This document shows positions 1-10,600 of a DNA stretch of 45,099 nucleotides, piece by piece; position 1 is the stretch's first letter; each line of letters opens with the position of its first letter. Source of the stretch: Flavobacterium sp. HJJ (GTDB lineage: Bacteria > Bacteroidota > Bacteroidia > Flavobacteriales > Flavobacteriaceae). The stretch covers positions 1 through 45,099 of the forward strand of contig NZ_JADKPR010000034.1 of the NCBI RefSeq assembly GCF_015351475.1, given 5' to 3'. The notes under the pieces were generated by a model. The model ran no database searches and was not told the origin of the DNA. It saw nothing but the letters and a program-made list of their open reading frames with translations. A program made the translations under genes and the position numbers.

Positions 1-1
1 T

Positions 2-3000
2 AACAAAGCAGTTTTAACAATTACTGCGGATGATCAAATTGTTGTTTACGGAACAACAAGTACCGCAGTAAAAGCAGTAGCTACTTATACCGTAACTGGT
101 TTTGTAAACGGAGAGAACTCTTCGGTTATAACAGGTTCTGTAACTTATACAACTCCTTATACATCAACAACAGCACCAGGAACTGCTGGAGTAACCATTA
201 CTCCGGTTATAACTGGATTGACGGCTGCAAACTATAGTTTTAGTGCGGCAACAGGAACCATTACAATTACTAAAGCCAATTCAGCCATTACTGCAACTGG
301 CTCGATAAGTTTTACGTATACAGGTTTGGTACAAGGACCTACGACTTCAACAGTAACCGGTTCTACAGGAGCGGTAACCTATAGTTATTCGGGTACCGGT
401 GTAACGACATATGGTCCGAGTGCCACTCGTCCAATCAATGCCGGAACATATCAGGTTATTGCAAGTGTCGCTTCCGACGCTAATTATAATGCAGCATCAT
501 CAAGTGCTTTGGCATTTACAATCAATAAAGCAACGATAACAATTACTGCTAGCAATAGAAGCAAATGTTATGGAACAGCATTAACTTTGGGAACAACTGC
601 TTTTACAGCCTCTGGATTACAAAACGGAGAAACTATAACAAGTGTTACTTTGACAAGTACAGGAGGATATGATGCTTCACTTAGCCAGACGGCAGGTTCA
701 TATATAGGGAATATAATGCCGTCAAACCCTACAGGGGCAGGTTTTTCTGCTAGTAATTATGCGATAACATTTGTAGGTGGTGATTTAACCATAAATGATA
801 AACCAACAATTGCTAATATAACAGCTCCAGCAGCTTTATGTCCGGGAGCCTCTTTCAGTCCAGCTGCACCTGCAGTGACTGATAATGGTTCTGTTGTAAG
901 TTCACAGGGCTGGGAGATATCTACAACAGCTGGAGGAAGCAGTTATTCAACATTAACACTTCCTTATGTAGTTGCTTTTACAGATAATGGCAAGAACATC
1001 CGTTACAAGGCAACTAATGGATGTGGCGGCCCTGTTTATAGTAATGTTGTCTCTTTATCTGTCAGCACACCGGTTATCACTCCTGCAGCGGCAGTGGGAA
1101 CTGCTCCATATACTTTTACTATCGATAATCCAAATACTTATGCGACACCCAATGCTAATGGAGGTCAGTATGCCTTAATTAATGTTGTTAAAGGATTTAC
1201 ATATACGTTTTCGGTAGGTGATGCTTTTGCGGGTTCAAGTGAAGTTTTAACTATTTTGGATGCATCAAATGCTAATGTATCACCTGCTGCTACTGCTGCA
1301 GGTTCAGCTGGTTCCACAATTACGAATTGGGTTTCTTCTCTTTCGGGTCAGATAAAAGTTGTTTTAACAGAAGGAAATTGTGCTGCCAATGGTACAGTTG
1401 GTAACTCAGGAATAACGGTTACATTAACAGGAATAAACAATACTCAGGATAATCAGTTAGCATCAGGTACAGATTCATGGATTGGTCATGTTTACAACAT
1501 TCCTTTAGTGGCATCGCCAGTAACAGGAGCTTATAATGCTCCAATGTTTGCGCCTAGCGGGCTTACGGGTTATGCGGGTTATTATACAGAATCCGAAAGT
1601 TTTGGCTTACAGCAATTTGGCGGAGGAAATCAGTATAATTTCCCTGTATATTCAAATGGAGGTAATTATACCAATATAGATACGCAAGGTTTTGCAGTTC
1701 GTTATCGTATGACTTCTACAAGACCGGCAGGCTGTTATTTAGTTACAATTAAAGGAGATGATGGTACTAAGTTATATGTTGGCAGTAACACAGTAGTTGC
1801 TAATCAAAATAACTGGGGAGATCATGGGACAACTACTTATGCGAGTGTGCTTGTAAATTTTCCAACCAATAGTACTGATCTAGTTTTTGATTATTATGAA
1901 AATGCAGGTCTAAGCGAAACGTATTTTAGTATTGTTCCTTATGATCAGGCAAGCAATGTGATAACACCTGCTGCTACTAAGCTTTGCAGCGGTACTGCTA
2001 CCACTATTAAAGGATCCTATGATTATGATGGAAATCCTAACAACGTTAACTCCAACCCTTCTTTTACTTTTTCGTGGGAAAGCAATACTAATGGTGCAGG
2101 TTGGGTTACCGTTGCAGGTGAAACAGGTTTAGATTATACGCCACCAGCTCTTACAAGTACTACAAATAATATAGTAACTCAATATAGAAGAACTGCTACT
2201 CCGGTTTCTGGAACGTGTGGAGCTACGGTCAGTAATGTGATAACTATAACAACGAGTCCAATTATAACTATACCAGCTCCAGTATTAGCGGCAGCTACAA
2301 ATGTTAGCTGTACTGGTTTTACTGCTAATTGGGCTTCAGTAAATACAGCCTTAAATTATAAATTAGATGTTTCAACAGTAAGTAATTTTACTAGTTTTGT
2401 TACGGGTTATAATGGTTTGGATGTTGGTGCAGTTACTTCATATAATGTAACCGGGACTAGCGGAACAACCTATTATTATCGTGTTAGAGCTTATAATGCT
2501 TGTGCAGGCAATACGAGTGCAGACGCAGCATCGGGACAGAGCGTAACTACTAGTTCTTCACCTATTGCAGCAACAACACAGGTAGGAACAACTCAGACTT
2601 TTTGTACTGATAATGGAATGACTTATACTAGTGGTAATGCTGCTGGCGGTCAATACGTTTTAGTGAATGTGATTAAAGGCTTTACTTATACTTTCTCTGT
2701 TGGAAATGCTTTTGCTGGCTACAACGAAAACATAACTATTTTAGATGCAGCAACAGATGCTAGTGTATCCCCTGCAGCTTCTGCAACAAGTGCAAGCGGT
2801 GTTACAATAACCAATTGGGTTTCTTCGCTTTCGGGTCAGATAAAAGTTGTTTTGTCTGCCGTTGGATGCAATACAAACGGAACAGCTGGTACTTCAGGAA
2901 TAACGGTAACTCAAACTGCAATAGGTAATACACAAGAAACTCAGAATGAATTTGGGACTAATACTTGGGTTGGTCATATTTATAATGCAGGAGGAACAGC

Positions 3001-6000
3001 ACCTAATTTATTTGATACTGCTCATTATGCGGGTTATTATAATGTTCCTGCTGAAACTATTACTGAAGGTTTTGGAGGAAATACAAATTGTTTTGCTGTT
3101 TATTCTGGCGGTTCACAAAGAGCAGGCATGTACACCGAAGGTTTTGCTGTTCGTTATAAAATGAAGACCACTAGAAATGGCTGTTATCTGGTAAATGTCA
3201 GAGCAGATGATGGGGTAAGACTTTCTTTGAATGGAACAACCGTTATTGATAAATGGATTGATCAGGGAGCTACAAGTTATAATAACACATTAGTTAGTTT
3301 AGATGGGAATGATGATTTTGTATTAGATTATTATGAAAATGGAGTGGGAAATGAAGTTAGTTTTTCAATTACTGCATTTAATGTATCCACTAATACTATT
3401 ACCCCTGCTGCATCAACAATCTGCAGTGGTACTGCAGTAGCTTTAAATGGATCTTCCTATCTTGTTAATGGAGCGGTAAATCCTTCTTTAACTTTTCAAT
3501 GGGAGTCGTCACCAGCTAGTACCGGTCCATGGACAAATACAGGTGTCACTACGGAAGATTATAGTGTGTCTCCAACCATAACTACTTATTATAGAAGAGT
3601 CGTTACAGGTTCTACAGCGAATAACTCTGGTTGTTCTGTTACTAGTGATCCAGTAGTTATTACTGTGAATACACCAGCAATTACTAATATGACAGCTGCT
3701 TCCTGCAGTGGAAGTGGATTCACAGTATCACCAGCTAATGGGACAAATGGTGTAGTTCCTTCTGGAACAACTTATACTTGGTCAGCACCTTCTGTTGCTG
3801 GTATTACTGGGACAGCATCCGGAACGAGTCAGGCAAACATTAGCGGTACTCTGACCAATACTACTAATGCTCCTATTAATGTAGTTTATACGGTAACACC
3901 AACTGCTGCAACTTGTATAGGTACAGCATTTACAGTAACTGTAACAGTGAATCCTTTACCCAATAACGTATCTAGTGGTTTCTCTGCAACAACTATGTGC
4001 GCAGGAGGCAGTCCGCAATTAACTTTTGATGCAGAGAACTTGTCTTTTTCTGCACCTTATAGTATCACTTATCAAAATGATACTACTTTGGCACAATATA
4101 CAATTACAATACCGAATGCATCGGCTTACAGTTTTGCACCGGGAGGTAGTGTTCCGACAGTAAATACAGGTTATACATTGCTTTCAATTTCTAATGCAAC
4201 TTGTACAAGAACAGCACCTTTCGTAGAGGGTCATGCTAATTTGATAGTTCGTCCTATGGCTACAGCGACTATTTCAGGCACAACAACTGTGTGTGTAGGA
4301 GCGGTGTCGCCAAATATTACTTTTACTAACCCTAGGACAGTTATTGAAATAGTTACTTATACCATTAATGGAGGTGCCGATCAAACGATAGAAGTGGCAT
4401 CAAATAACGGTACTTCAAATGTAGCAGTTTCAACGATTGCTGGTGGCAGTTTTGTGTATAGTTTGAAAAGCGTAGTGTATAAAGATACTCCTGCTTGTTC
4501 TAATACTATTACAGGACAAAGTGCAACAGTAACAGTCAATGCACTGCCGTCAATTACGGCACAGCCTTCAAACAGTGGTGCATGTGAAGCGGACAATGCT
4601 TCATTTACTGTTGCAGCTTCTGGAGCAGGATTAACATATCAGTGGCAGTTAAGTACTAATGGAGGAGGAACTTTTAATAATCTTTCCAATGGCGGCGTAT
4701 ATTCAAATGTAACCGCTGCTACAATGAACATCACGACAGCGGCTATAGGAATGGATACTTATCAGTACCGTTGTGTCATAAGCGGTACTTGTACGCCGTC
4801 AGTAACCTCCAATGCTGTGACATTAAGCGTAAATTCTGACTCAGGAGATATTTCTTTGAATGGAGGTACACCAGTAGCATCCAGCAGTATTGTTTACTAT
4901 TGTCCATCAACTACAGCTGAGTTTAGTATAGCATTAGTACCAGGAGCCACTGGTTATAACTGGACTCTTCCAGCAGGCTGGAGTGTTTTAAGCGGCAGCG
5001 GAACAAATAAGATTACTGTTACAACAGGTACAAGTGCGCAAAGCGGGAATGTTTTTGTAACCGCAAATAATATGTTCTGTCCGAGTTATATCTGGGTTTC
5101 GTTAACCTCAATTGCACCATCAGCACTGATAATTACAAAAATTGATCCAACTTGTGCTGTTCCTACAGGTACAGTGAAAGCTACTCCGCCTTCTTCTGTA
5201 ATGGGAACACTGACTTATACTCTTATTAAAACGAGTGTAAGTCCTGAGGTTGCTGTTGCGCAAAATGGTACAGGCCAATTTACGAATCTTGCAGCTGGAG
5301 ATTATGCTGTGACTTACCAGATAGATTCGGGATGTTATTCTGATAGAAGTAATTCTGTATCCATAGTACCGCTGGTTACAAAAACATGGAATGGTTCTTG
5401 GTCTCCAGCTGGAGTTCCATCAATAAACGATCATGTTATTTTTGATGCTGATTACAGCCTTCCAGTTTCTGTAAATTCCTGTTCTTGTGTTGTTAATTCT
5501 GGTAAAAAGGTTACTATTGGTACTGTTGATGGAACTACCGACGGAACTGGATTGGTTTTAAACATTTTAAACGGTTTGAATGTACAGGGCGAATTAGTAT
5601 TCGAAAACAATGCAAGTCTGGTGCAGACAAATGAAGCAGTAAATCAAGGAGCAATAACTTATAAGCGTACTACTCCTGTGCTGAAAGATTATGATTATGT
5701 GTACTGGAGTTCTCCTGTAGAAAATCAGTTGTTAAGCGATTTGTGGACAAGTGACCGATATTACAGATACACTACCGGGAATTGGGAAGCACAGCCATCT
5801 AGTACCATAATGGGTACTGCAAGAGGTTATATTATACGCGTGCGTACCAGCGATCCTACTTTCCGACAAAGTGTTGAATTTAAAGGTGTTCCTATTAACG
5901 GACTGCATTCCATACGATCTCAAGGTGCCGGCAGGACCAATTTAATAGGTAATCCATATCCTTCGGCTATTGATGCTGAGTCGTTTATCCGCAGCAATAT

Positions 6001-7033
6001 TGACGTTATAGGCAGTAACACTACTGGTGTATTCTTGTATTTTTGGACACATTTTAGTGCTAGAAAAATTAATGGTACAGGAACCGCCTATAAATATAAT
6101 GCTGATGATTATGCGTTATTTAATCTGACAGGAGCCAGCAGTACGGCTCCGAGTATTATTGCTGCCCATCAAACAGGTGTAACTCCTACGGGGAAAATAG
6201 CCGCAGGACAATCCTTTTTTGTGGTTAGTGAAGCAGATGATTATTTTAAATTTGACAATTCAATGCGTTTTGATTATAACGATCCTAGTCAATTTGTAGA
6301 TAACAGCGAGTTCTTCAGGCAGTCAGCGACTAAGAAAACGGCAAAGACTGTAAAGGATAGAGTCTGGCTGAATCTTACTAATACTGAAGGTGTTTTCAAG
6401 CAGCTGTTAGTAGGTTATATTACAGGAGCGACCAATGATTTTGATAAATTATTTGATGGAATAACTCTTAATAGTAATGCTTATGTAGATTTTTATAGTG
6501 TAAATAATTCTAAGGGTTATACAATTCAGGGACGTGCGCAGCCGTTTGATAAAGAAGATACAGTACCGCTGGGTTATAAATCTACGATAGCAGGAACATT
6601 CCAGATCGGTATTGATAATACTGACGGCGGTATGGTGAATCAAGCCATTTATTTGGAGGATAAATTAACTAATACTATTCATGACCTGAAAACCGGTTCG
6701 TATTCGTTTACAACAGCGACAGGTGTGTTTAATGACCGTTTTGTCCTTCGTTATACTAATACTTCTAAATTAGGTACTGGAGATACAGTAACTAAGAACA
6801 AAGGGGTTTTTGTATCGGTAAGAAATCGCCAGATAAAAGTTAATTCTTTTGACCAGACTATATCTTCTGTAAAAGTATATGATTTAAAAGGCAGCTTACT
6901 TTATGATAAAAACAAAGTAAACAAGAATGAATTCATTGTTGATACTTTAAACGCCGCTGATCAGGTTATGATTGTCATGATAGAACTGGAAGATGGTACT
7001 CGTATAAGTGAAGAAATCATTTTTCATGAATAA
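2..7033 (+). CDS. Giant T9SS-secreted adhesin-like protein 1 (5' end outside window)
   Basis: The frame is open from base 2, and residues before the first possible start (a TTG at 218) already form part of an MBG domain, so the gene begins upstream of the window. Visible order: three MBG-like domains (about 2-800); an Ig-like unit of the family triplicated in gene 3 (about 805-1070); a unit of about 270 residues ending in a PA14-like domain with a GDDGTKLYV motif (about 1138-1965); a fibronectin III domain (about 2278-2560); a second PA14-like unit with ADDGVRLSL (about 2626-3400); Ig/PKD-like domains; a SprB-like domain; then the shared C-terminal module (5381-7033) ending in a ChiA-like (type C) sorting signal. 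It is probably exported by the T9SS and held at or released from the cell surface as an adhesin or glycan binder. The ligand is unknown. Domain names come from recognising sequence patterns. Confidence 0.9.
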   Translation, partial: NKAVLTITADDQIVVYGTTSTAVKAVATYTVTGFVNGENSSVITGSVTYTTPYTSTTAPGTAGVTITPVITGLTAANYSFSAATGTITITKANSAITATGSISFTYTGLVQGPTTSTVTGSTGAVTYSYSGTGVTTYGPSATRPINAGTYQVIASVASDANYNAASSSALAFTINKATITITASNRSKCYGTALTLGTTAFTASGLQNGETITSVTLTSTGGYDASLSQTAGSYIGNIMPSNPTGAGFSASNYAITFVGGDLTINDKPTIANITAPAALCPGASFSPAAPAVTDNGSVVSSQGWEISTTAGGSSYSTLTLPYVVAFTDNGKNIRYKATNGCGGPVYSNVVSLSVSTPVITPAAAVGTAPYTFTIDNPNTYATPNANGGQYALINVVKGFTYTFSVGDAFAGSSEVLTILDASNANVSPAATAAGSAGSTITNWVSSLSGQIKVVLTEGNCAANGTVGNSGITVTLTGINNTQDNQLASGTDSWIGHVYNIPLVASPVTGAYNAPMFAPSGLTGYAGYYTESESFGLQQFGGGNQYNFPVYSNGGNYTNIDTQGFAVRYRMTSTRPAGCYLVTIKGDDGTKLYVGSNTVVANQNNWGDHGTTTYASVLVNFPTNSTDLVFDYYENAGLSETYFSIVPYDQASNVITPAATKLCSGTATTIKGSYDYDGNPNNVNSNPSFTFSWESNTNGAGWVTVAGETGLDYTPPALTSTTNNIVTQYRRTATPVSGTCGATVSNVITITTSPIITIPAPVLAAATNVSCTGFTANWASVNTALNYKLDVSTVSNFTSFVTGYNGLDVGAVTSYNVTGTSGTTYYYRVRAYNACAGNTSADAASGQSVTTSSSPIAATTQVGTTQTFCTDNGMTYTSGNAAGGQYVLVNVIKGFTYTFSVGNAFAGYNENITILDAATDASVSPAASATSASGVTITNWVSSLSGQIKVVLSAVGCNTNGTAGTSGITVTQTAIGNTQETQNEFGTNTWVGHIYNAGGTAPNLFDTAHYAGYYNVPAETITEGFGGNTNCFAVYSGGSQRAGMYTEGFAVRYKMKTTRNGCYLVNVRADDGVRLSLNGTTVIDKWIDQGATSYNNTLVSLDGNDDFVLDYYENGVGNEVSFSITAFNVSTNTITPAASTICSGTAVALNGSSYLVNGAVNPSLTFQWESSPASTGPWTNTGVTTEDYSVSPTITTYYRRVVTGSTANNSGCSVTSDPVVITVNTPAITNMTAASCSGSGFTVSPANGTNGVVPSGTTYTWSAPSVAGITGTASGTSQANISGTLTNTTNAPINVVYTVTPTAATCIGTAFTVTVTVNPLPNNVSSGFSATTMCAGGSPQLTFDAENLSFSAPYSITYQNDTTLAQYTITIPNASAYSFAPGGSVPTVNTGYTLLSISNATCTRTAPFVEGHANLIVRPMATATISGTTTVCVGAVSPNITFTNPRTVIEIVTYTINGGADQTIEVASNNGTSNVAVSTIAGGSFVYSLKSVVYKDTPACSNTITGQSATVTVNALPSITAQPSNSGACEADNASFTVAASGAGLTYQWQLSTNGGGTFNNLSNGGVYSNVTAATMNITTAAIGMDTYQYRCVISGTCTPSVTSNAVTLSVNSDSGDISLNGGTPVASSSIVYYCPSTTAEFSIALVPGATGYNWTLPAGWSVLSGSGTNKITVTTGTSAQSGNVFVTANNMFCPSYIWVSLTSIAPSALIITKIDPTCAVPTGTVKATPPSSVMGTLTYTLIKTSVSPEVAVAQNGTGQFTNLAAGDYAVTYQIDSGCYSDRSNSVSIVPLVTKTWNGSWSPAGVPSINDHVIFDADYSLPVSVNSCSCVVNSGKKVTIGTVDGTTDGTGLVLNILNGLNVQGELVFENNASLVQTNEAVNQGAITYKRTTPVLKDYDYVYWSSPVENQLLSDLWTSDRYYRYTTGNWEAQPSSTIMGTARGYIIRVRTSDPTFRQSVEFKGVPINGLHSIRSQGAGRTNLIGNPYPSAIDAESFIRSNIDVIGSNTTGVFLYFWTHFSARKINGTGTAYKYNADDYALFNLTGASSTAPSIIAAHQTGVTPTGKIAAGQSFFVVSEADDYFKFDNSMRFDYNDPSQFVDNSEFFRQSATKKTAKTVKDRVWLNLTNTEGVFKQLLVGYITGATNDFDKLFDGITLNSNAYVDFYSVNNSKGYTIQGRAQPFDKEDTVPLGYKSTIAGTFQIGIDNTDGGMVNQAIYLEDKLTNTIHDLKTGSYSFTTATGVFNDRFVLRYTNTSKLGTGDTVTKNKGVFVSVRNRQIKVNSFDQTISSVKVYDLKGSLLYDKNKVNKNEFIVDTLNAADQVMIVMIELEDGTRISEEIIFHE

Positions 7034-7054
7034 ATGATATTCTGTTAAAAATTT

Positions 7055-7089
7055 AATCCCATTCTGTTTATTCAGGGTGGGATTTTTTT
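7055..7089 (+). terminator. Intrinsic terminator of adhesin gene 1
   Basis: A stem TCCCATTCTG / CAGGGTGGGA with a TTTATT loop, ten pairs including two G-U wobbles on the + strand transcript, is followed by a run of seven T. Nearly the same hairpin follows genes 2 and 3, so it was copied with the genes. Confidence 0.85.
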
Positions 7090-7606
7090 ATTGCCAGAAT
7101 TTATGAGCAGCTGTATTTGAGGGAAGAATACCATTTTCTATAAAACTCGATTTTACACATGGTTCGATATAAAAATGGCGTCAGATCGCTCTTTTTTAGA
7201 ATTTAACGCTTCAGCAGTTTAGTCTGCTAAAGTATTTGGAACACTATTGAAAATGTTCTTTAACATCCAAAGGGAATTATTTGCAGTTAGAAAACAGATT
7301 TTTTTTAAGAAGCAGAAAAAAAACGGTTAAAAACTGTAAAATGAGGTGTTTTATTTTGTGTCTATAAATTTACAAAATAATAATTTTTTGGCTATTTATC
7401 TGGTAATTACGTATAATATTGGGTTTATTGTGATACTTAATTATTATTATCTAATTTTAGTATGCTAAAGTACGTGTTTTGTGTTTGTGTGCGTCTATTT
7501 TACATGAAAACAGAACATTGTTGTTCCTAAAGAAATAAAAAGCTGTTCGAGTCTTTTTATTTTTCTCGTTTTCAGAATAAAAAATACCACAAAATCACCA
7601 AGTCAC
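7090..7606. other. Intergenic region, adhesin genes 1-2
   Basis: About 500 bases with no credible gene. A small hairpin (AGCAG / CTGCT) lies near 7212-7227. The second half carries the probable promoter of gene 2 and an AT-rich leader of about 140 bases. I see no other feature. Confidence 0.5.
7428..7459 (+). promoter_or_regulatory. Probable promoter of adhesin gene 2
   Basis: TTG at 7428-7430 is followed after 21 bases by TAATTTTA at 7452-7459, one mismatch from the Bacteroidota -7 consensus TAnnTTTG. Gene 3 has the same spacing, and a TACGTGTTT segment lies downstream of both -7 boxes. Confidence 0.5.
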
Positions 7607-10600
7607 ATGAAAATAATTCTACCTAAATCTCAGATTTTAGCAGCTTTTTTGTTCTCTTTATTTATCCAGACAGCAGTGTCTGGAGCAACTATAACAAGTA
7701 CTGGTACTGGAGGAAATTGGAATTCCGGCAGTTCTTGGGTAGGAGGTGTTATACCTACTGCAGCAGATGATGTTATAATAGCATCAGGAAGTACTGTAAC
7801 CATTACAGCAGATGCTGCAGCAAAAAGTATTAGTGTCTCAGGAACTTTAATGGTTAATGACGGCGTTGTGTTTACAGTTGGAAGCAGTACCACTTCGGGG
7901 AATTTCACTGTAAATTCTGGAGGGAATTTTAGCACAGCTAATGGTTCTGGACTCTCAACGATAATCGTTTATGGAAATTATGTTAATAATGGTACTACCG
8001 ATTTTTGGAAAAGCACCGTTATTATTGTAGGAGATTTGCTAAGTCCTGCTACTTCTCAATTACAAAAACAAGGAAATGTAATTGTCGGCGGGAATATTAT
8101 AGGAGACTTTAATTTGACAGGAGGAAATGGTACCGGTCAGATTTATGCCGTAAATCCTAATGCAACAGTTACAATAACTCCTGTTTCTATAGACAATAAT
8201 GTACCGCCGGGGACAACTGTGAATAATCCTCCAGAAACTCAGGTTTTAGTTGATTTGGTAAACACTGTTTTTTATGGAGTATGTCCGTATACAGTTAGCG
8301 GTACTTCAAATGCTATCGTCTGCACAAGTTCGCCTACAGCTGCTTTTACGGTTACTACCAGCGGCAGTTCTCCTTCCTATCAATGGCAGGTAAATTCAGG
8401 TTCCGGCTGGAGTGATTTGACAAATAGTGCTCCATATTCAGGAGTTACAACAAATACTCTTACAGTAACAATTTCTGGAACAAGTTTAAGCGGAAATAAA
8501 TACAGAGCAAAAATCACTTCAGGAGGATGCACTAAAAACGGTGATTATGGAACATTAACTATAACTACTGTTTCTCCATCAACTCCAGGCACCATTACGG
8601 GAACTACACCTCAGTGTCCTTCGAATTCAGGGCAGATATATACAATCGCCGCTGTATCTGGAGCTACTTCATATACTTGGACAGTTCCGTCAGGCTGGAC
8701 TATAAATTCTGGAAACGGAACAACATCAATTTTTGTGACAACAGGATCAGTTGGCAATAATGGGAATATTTCTGTTACGGCTACTAACGGCTGCGGTACA
8801 AGTGCTGCTAAAACTTTTGCTGTAACAGTTGTTGCCACTACGGTGACAGCAGGAACAGTAAGCAGCAGTGCCAGTTATTGTTCTTTTACAAACAGTACAA
8901 CATTAACCTTGTCCGGTACTTCTCTTCCTATTGGTAATGGAGCAGGAAAAGCTAGTGTAATAAGATGGGAAAGTTCAGTGGATGATTTTATAACTAGTAC
9001 CGTGATTGCTAATACAGCAATAACTTTAACAGTAACAGATTTAAGTCTGACGACTAAATATAGAGCGATAGTGCAAGCAAATGCTGCTGGCAGCTGTCCT
9101 GAAGATTCTTCTCCTGCAACTATTACGGTTAATACTAAGCCGACTTCTGCTGTCAGCGGCACTGCAGTGATCTGTAATGGAACATCAGCAGCTATTTCTA
9201 TAGCTTTGACCGGAACTGCCCCATGGAATTTGACTTATACTGACGGGACTACTCCGGTTTCGGTAACAGGAATAGCTTTAAGTCCCTATACTTTTAATGT
9301 TACGCCATCATCCACAAAAACATATACAGTAACAGCTCTAAGTGATTCTAAATGTACAGCTGTGGCTGGTGACATGACGGGCAGTGCAGTAATTACGGTT
9401 AATGCCAGACCTGCTTCTGTTGTCAGCGGTACTGCAGTGACATGTAATGGCACATCAAAAATTATTTCTATAGCTTTGACTGGTACTGCCCCATGGAATT
9501 TAACGTATACTGACGGAACTACTCCTGTTTCGGTAACGGGCATAGCTACAAGTCCATATACTTTTAATGTTACGCCATCATCCACAAAAACATATACAGT
9601 AACAGCATTAAATGATTCTAAATGCACAGCTGTGGCTGGCGACATGACGGGCAGTGCTGTAATTACGGTTAATGCCAGACCTGCCTCTGTTGTCAGTGGC
9701 ACCACAGCGGTATGTAATGGTACATCAGCAGCTATTTCTATAGCTTTGACTGGAACTGGTCCTTGGAATTTGACTTATACTGACGGCACGACTCCAGTTT
9801 CGGTAACGGGAATAGCTTCAAGTCCCTATACTTTTAATGTTACGCCATCATCCACAAAAACATATACAGTAACTGCACTAAGTGATTCTAAATGTACAGC
9901 TGTGGCTGGCAACATGACGGGCAGTGCAGTAATTACGGTTAATGCTATTCCTTCAGCAGCAGCTATGACGGTAACACCGCTTACCTGTGTTGTTCCAACA
10001 GGTACAATAAAAGTTGATACACCAGTGCCGGCTTCAGGAATTATATATACCTTAACGGGTACTAATCCTGTGGTCGCTGCGGTAACAAATACTACAGGAG
10101 TATTCGCGAATCTAGCCTCAGGAGATTATGCTGTAACCTATCAAATAGGTTCAGGATGTGTTTCGGCAAGTGCATCAGCTGCATTACAGCCGCTGGCTGC
10201 AAAAACATGGAATGGCTCTTGGTCTCCTGCAGGCGCACCATCTCTGAATGATTTTGTTATTTTTAATGCCGATTATAGCCTCCCTGTTTCGGTAAACTCC
10301 TGCTCTTGTGTGATTAATACTGGTGTGATAGTAACGATTGCTTCTGGATTAGTTTTGAATATTATTAACGCTCTGGATGTTCAGGGGAGTCTGATTTTTG
10401 AGAACAATTCGAGTTTGGTACAGTTAAATGATAATTCTGTAAATCATGGAGCAATAACTTACAAACGTACTACACCTGGATTAAAAGATTTTGATTACGA
10501 ATATTGGAGTTCGCCTGTTGTGGGTCAGAAACTAAGTGATTTGTGGGTTAGCGACAGGTATTACAGATATACTTTAGGAGCTTGGGAAGCACAGCCAGCA

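Noticed and set aside
218..220. TTG as the start of adhesin 1
   Set aside because: The frame is open from base 2 and the preceding residues complete an MBG domain, so the gene begins outside the window.
9286..9705. Antisense ORF of 139 codons over adhesin 2
   Set aside because: It simply mirrors the 270-bp repeats; its own sequence repeats with the same period and has no independent support.
9137..9946. CRISPR-like array
   Set aside because: The repeats are 270 bp, contiguous, in frame and without spacers; they are protein domain repeats.
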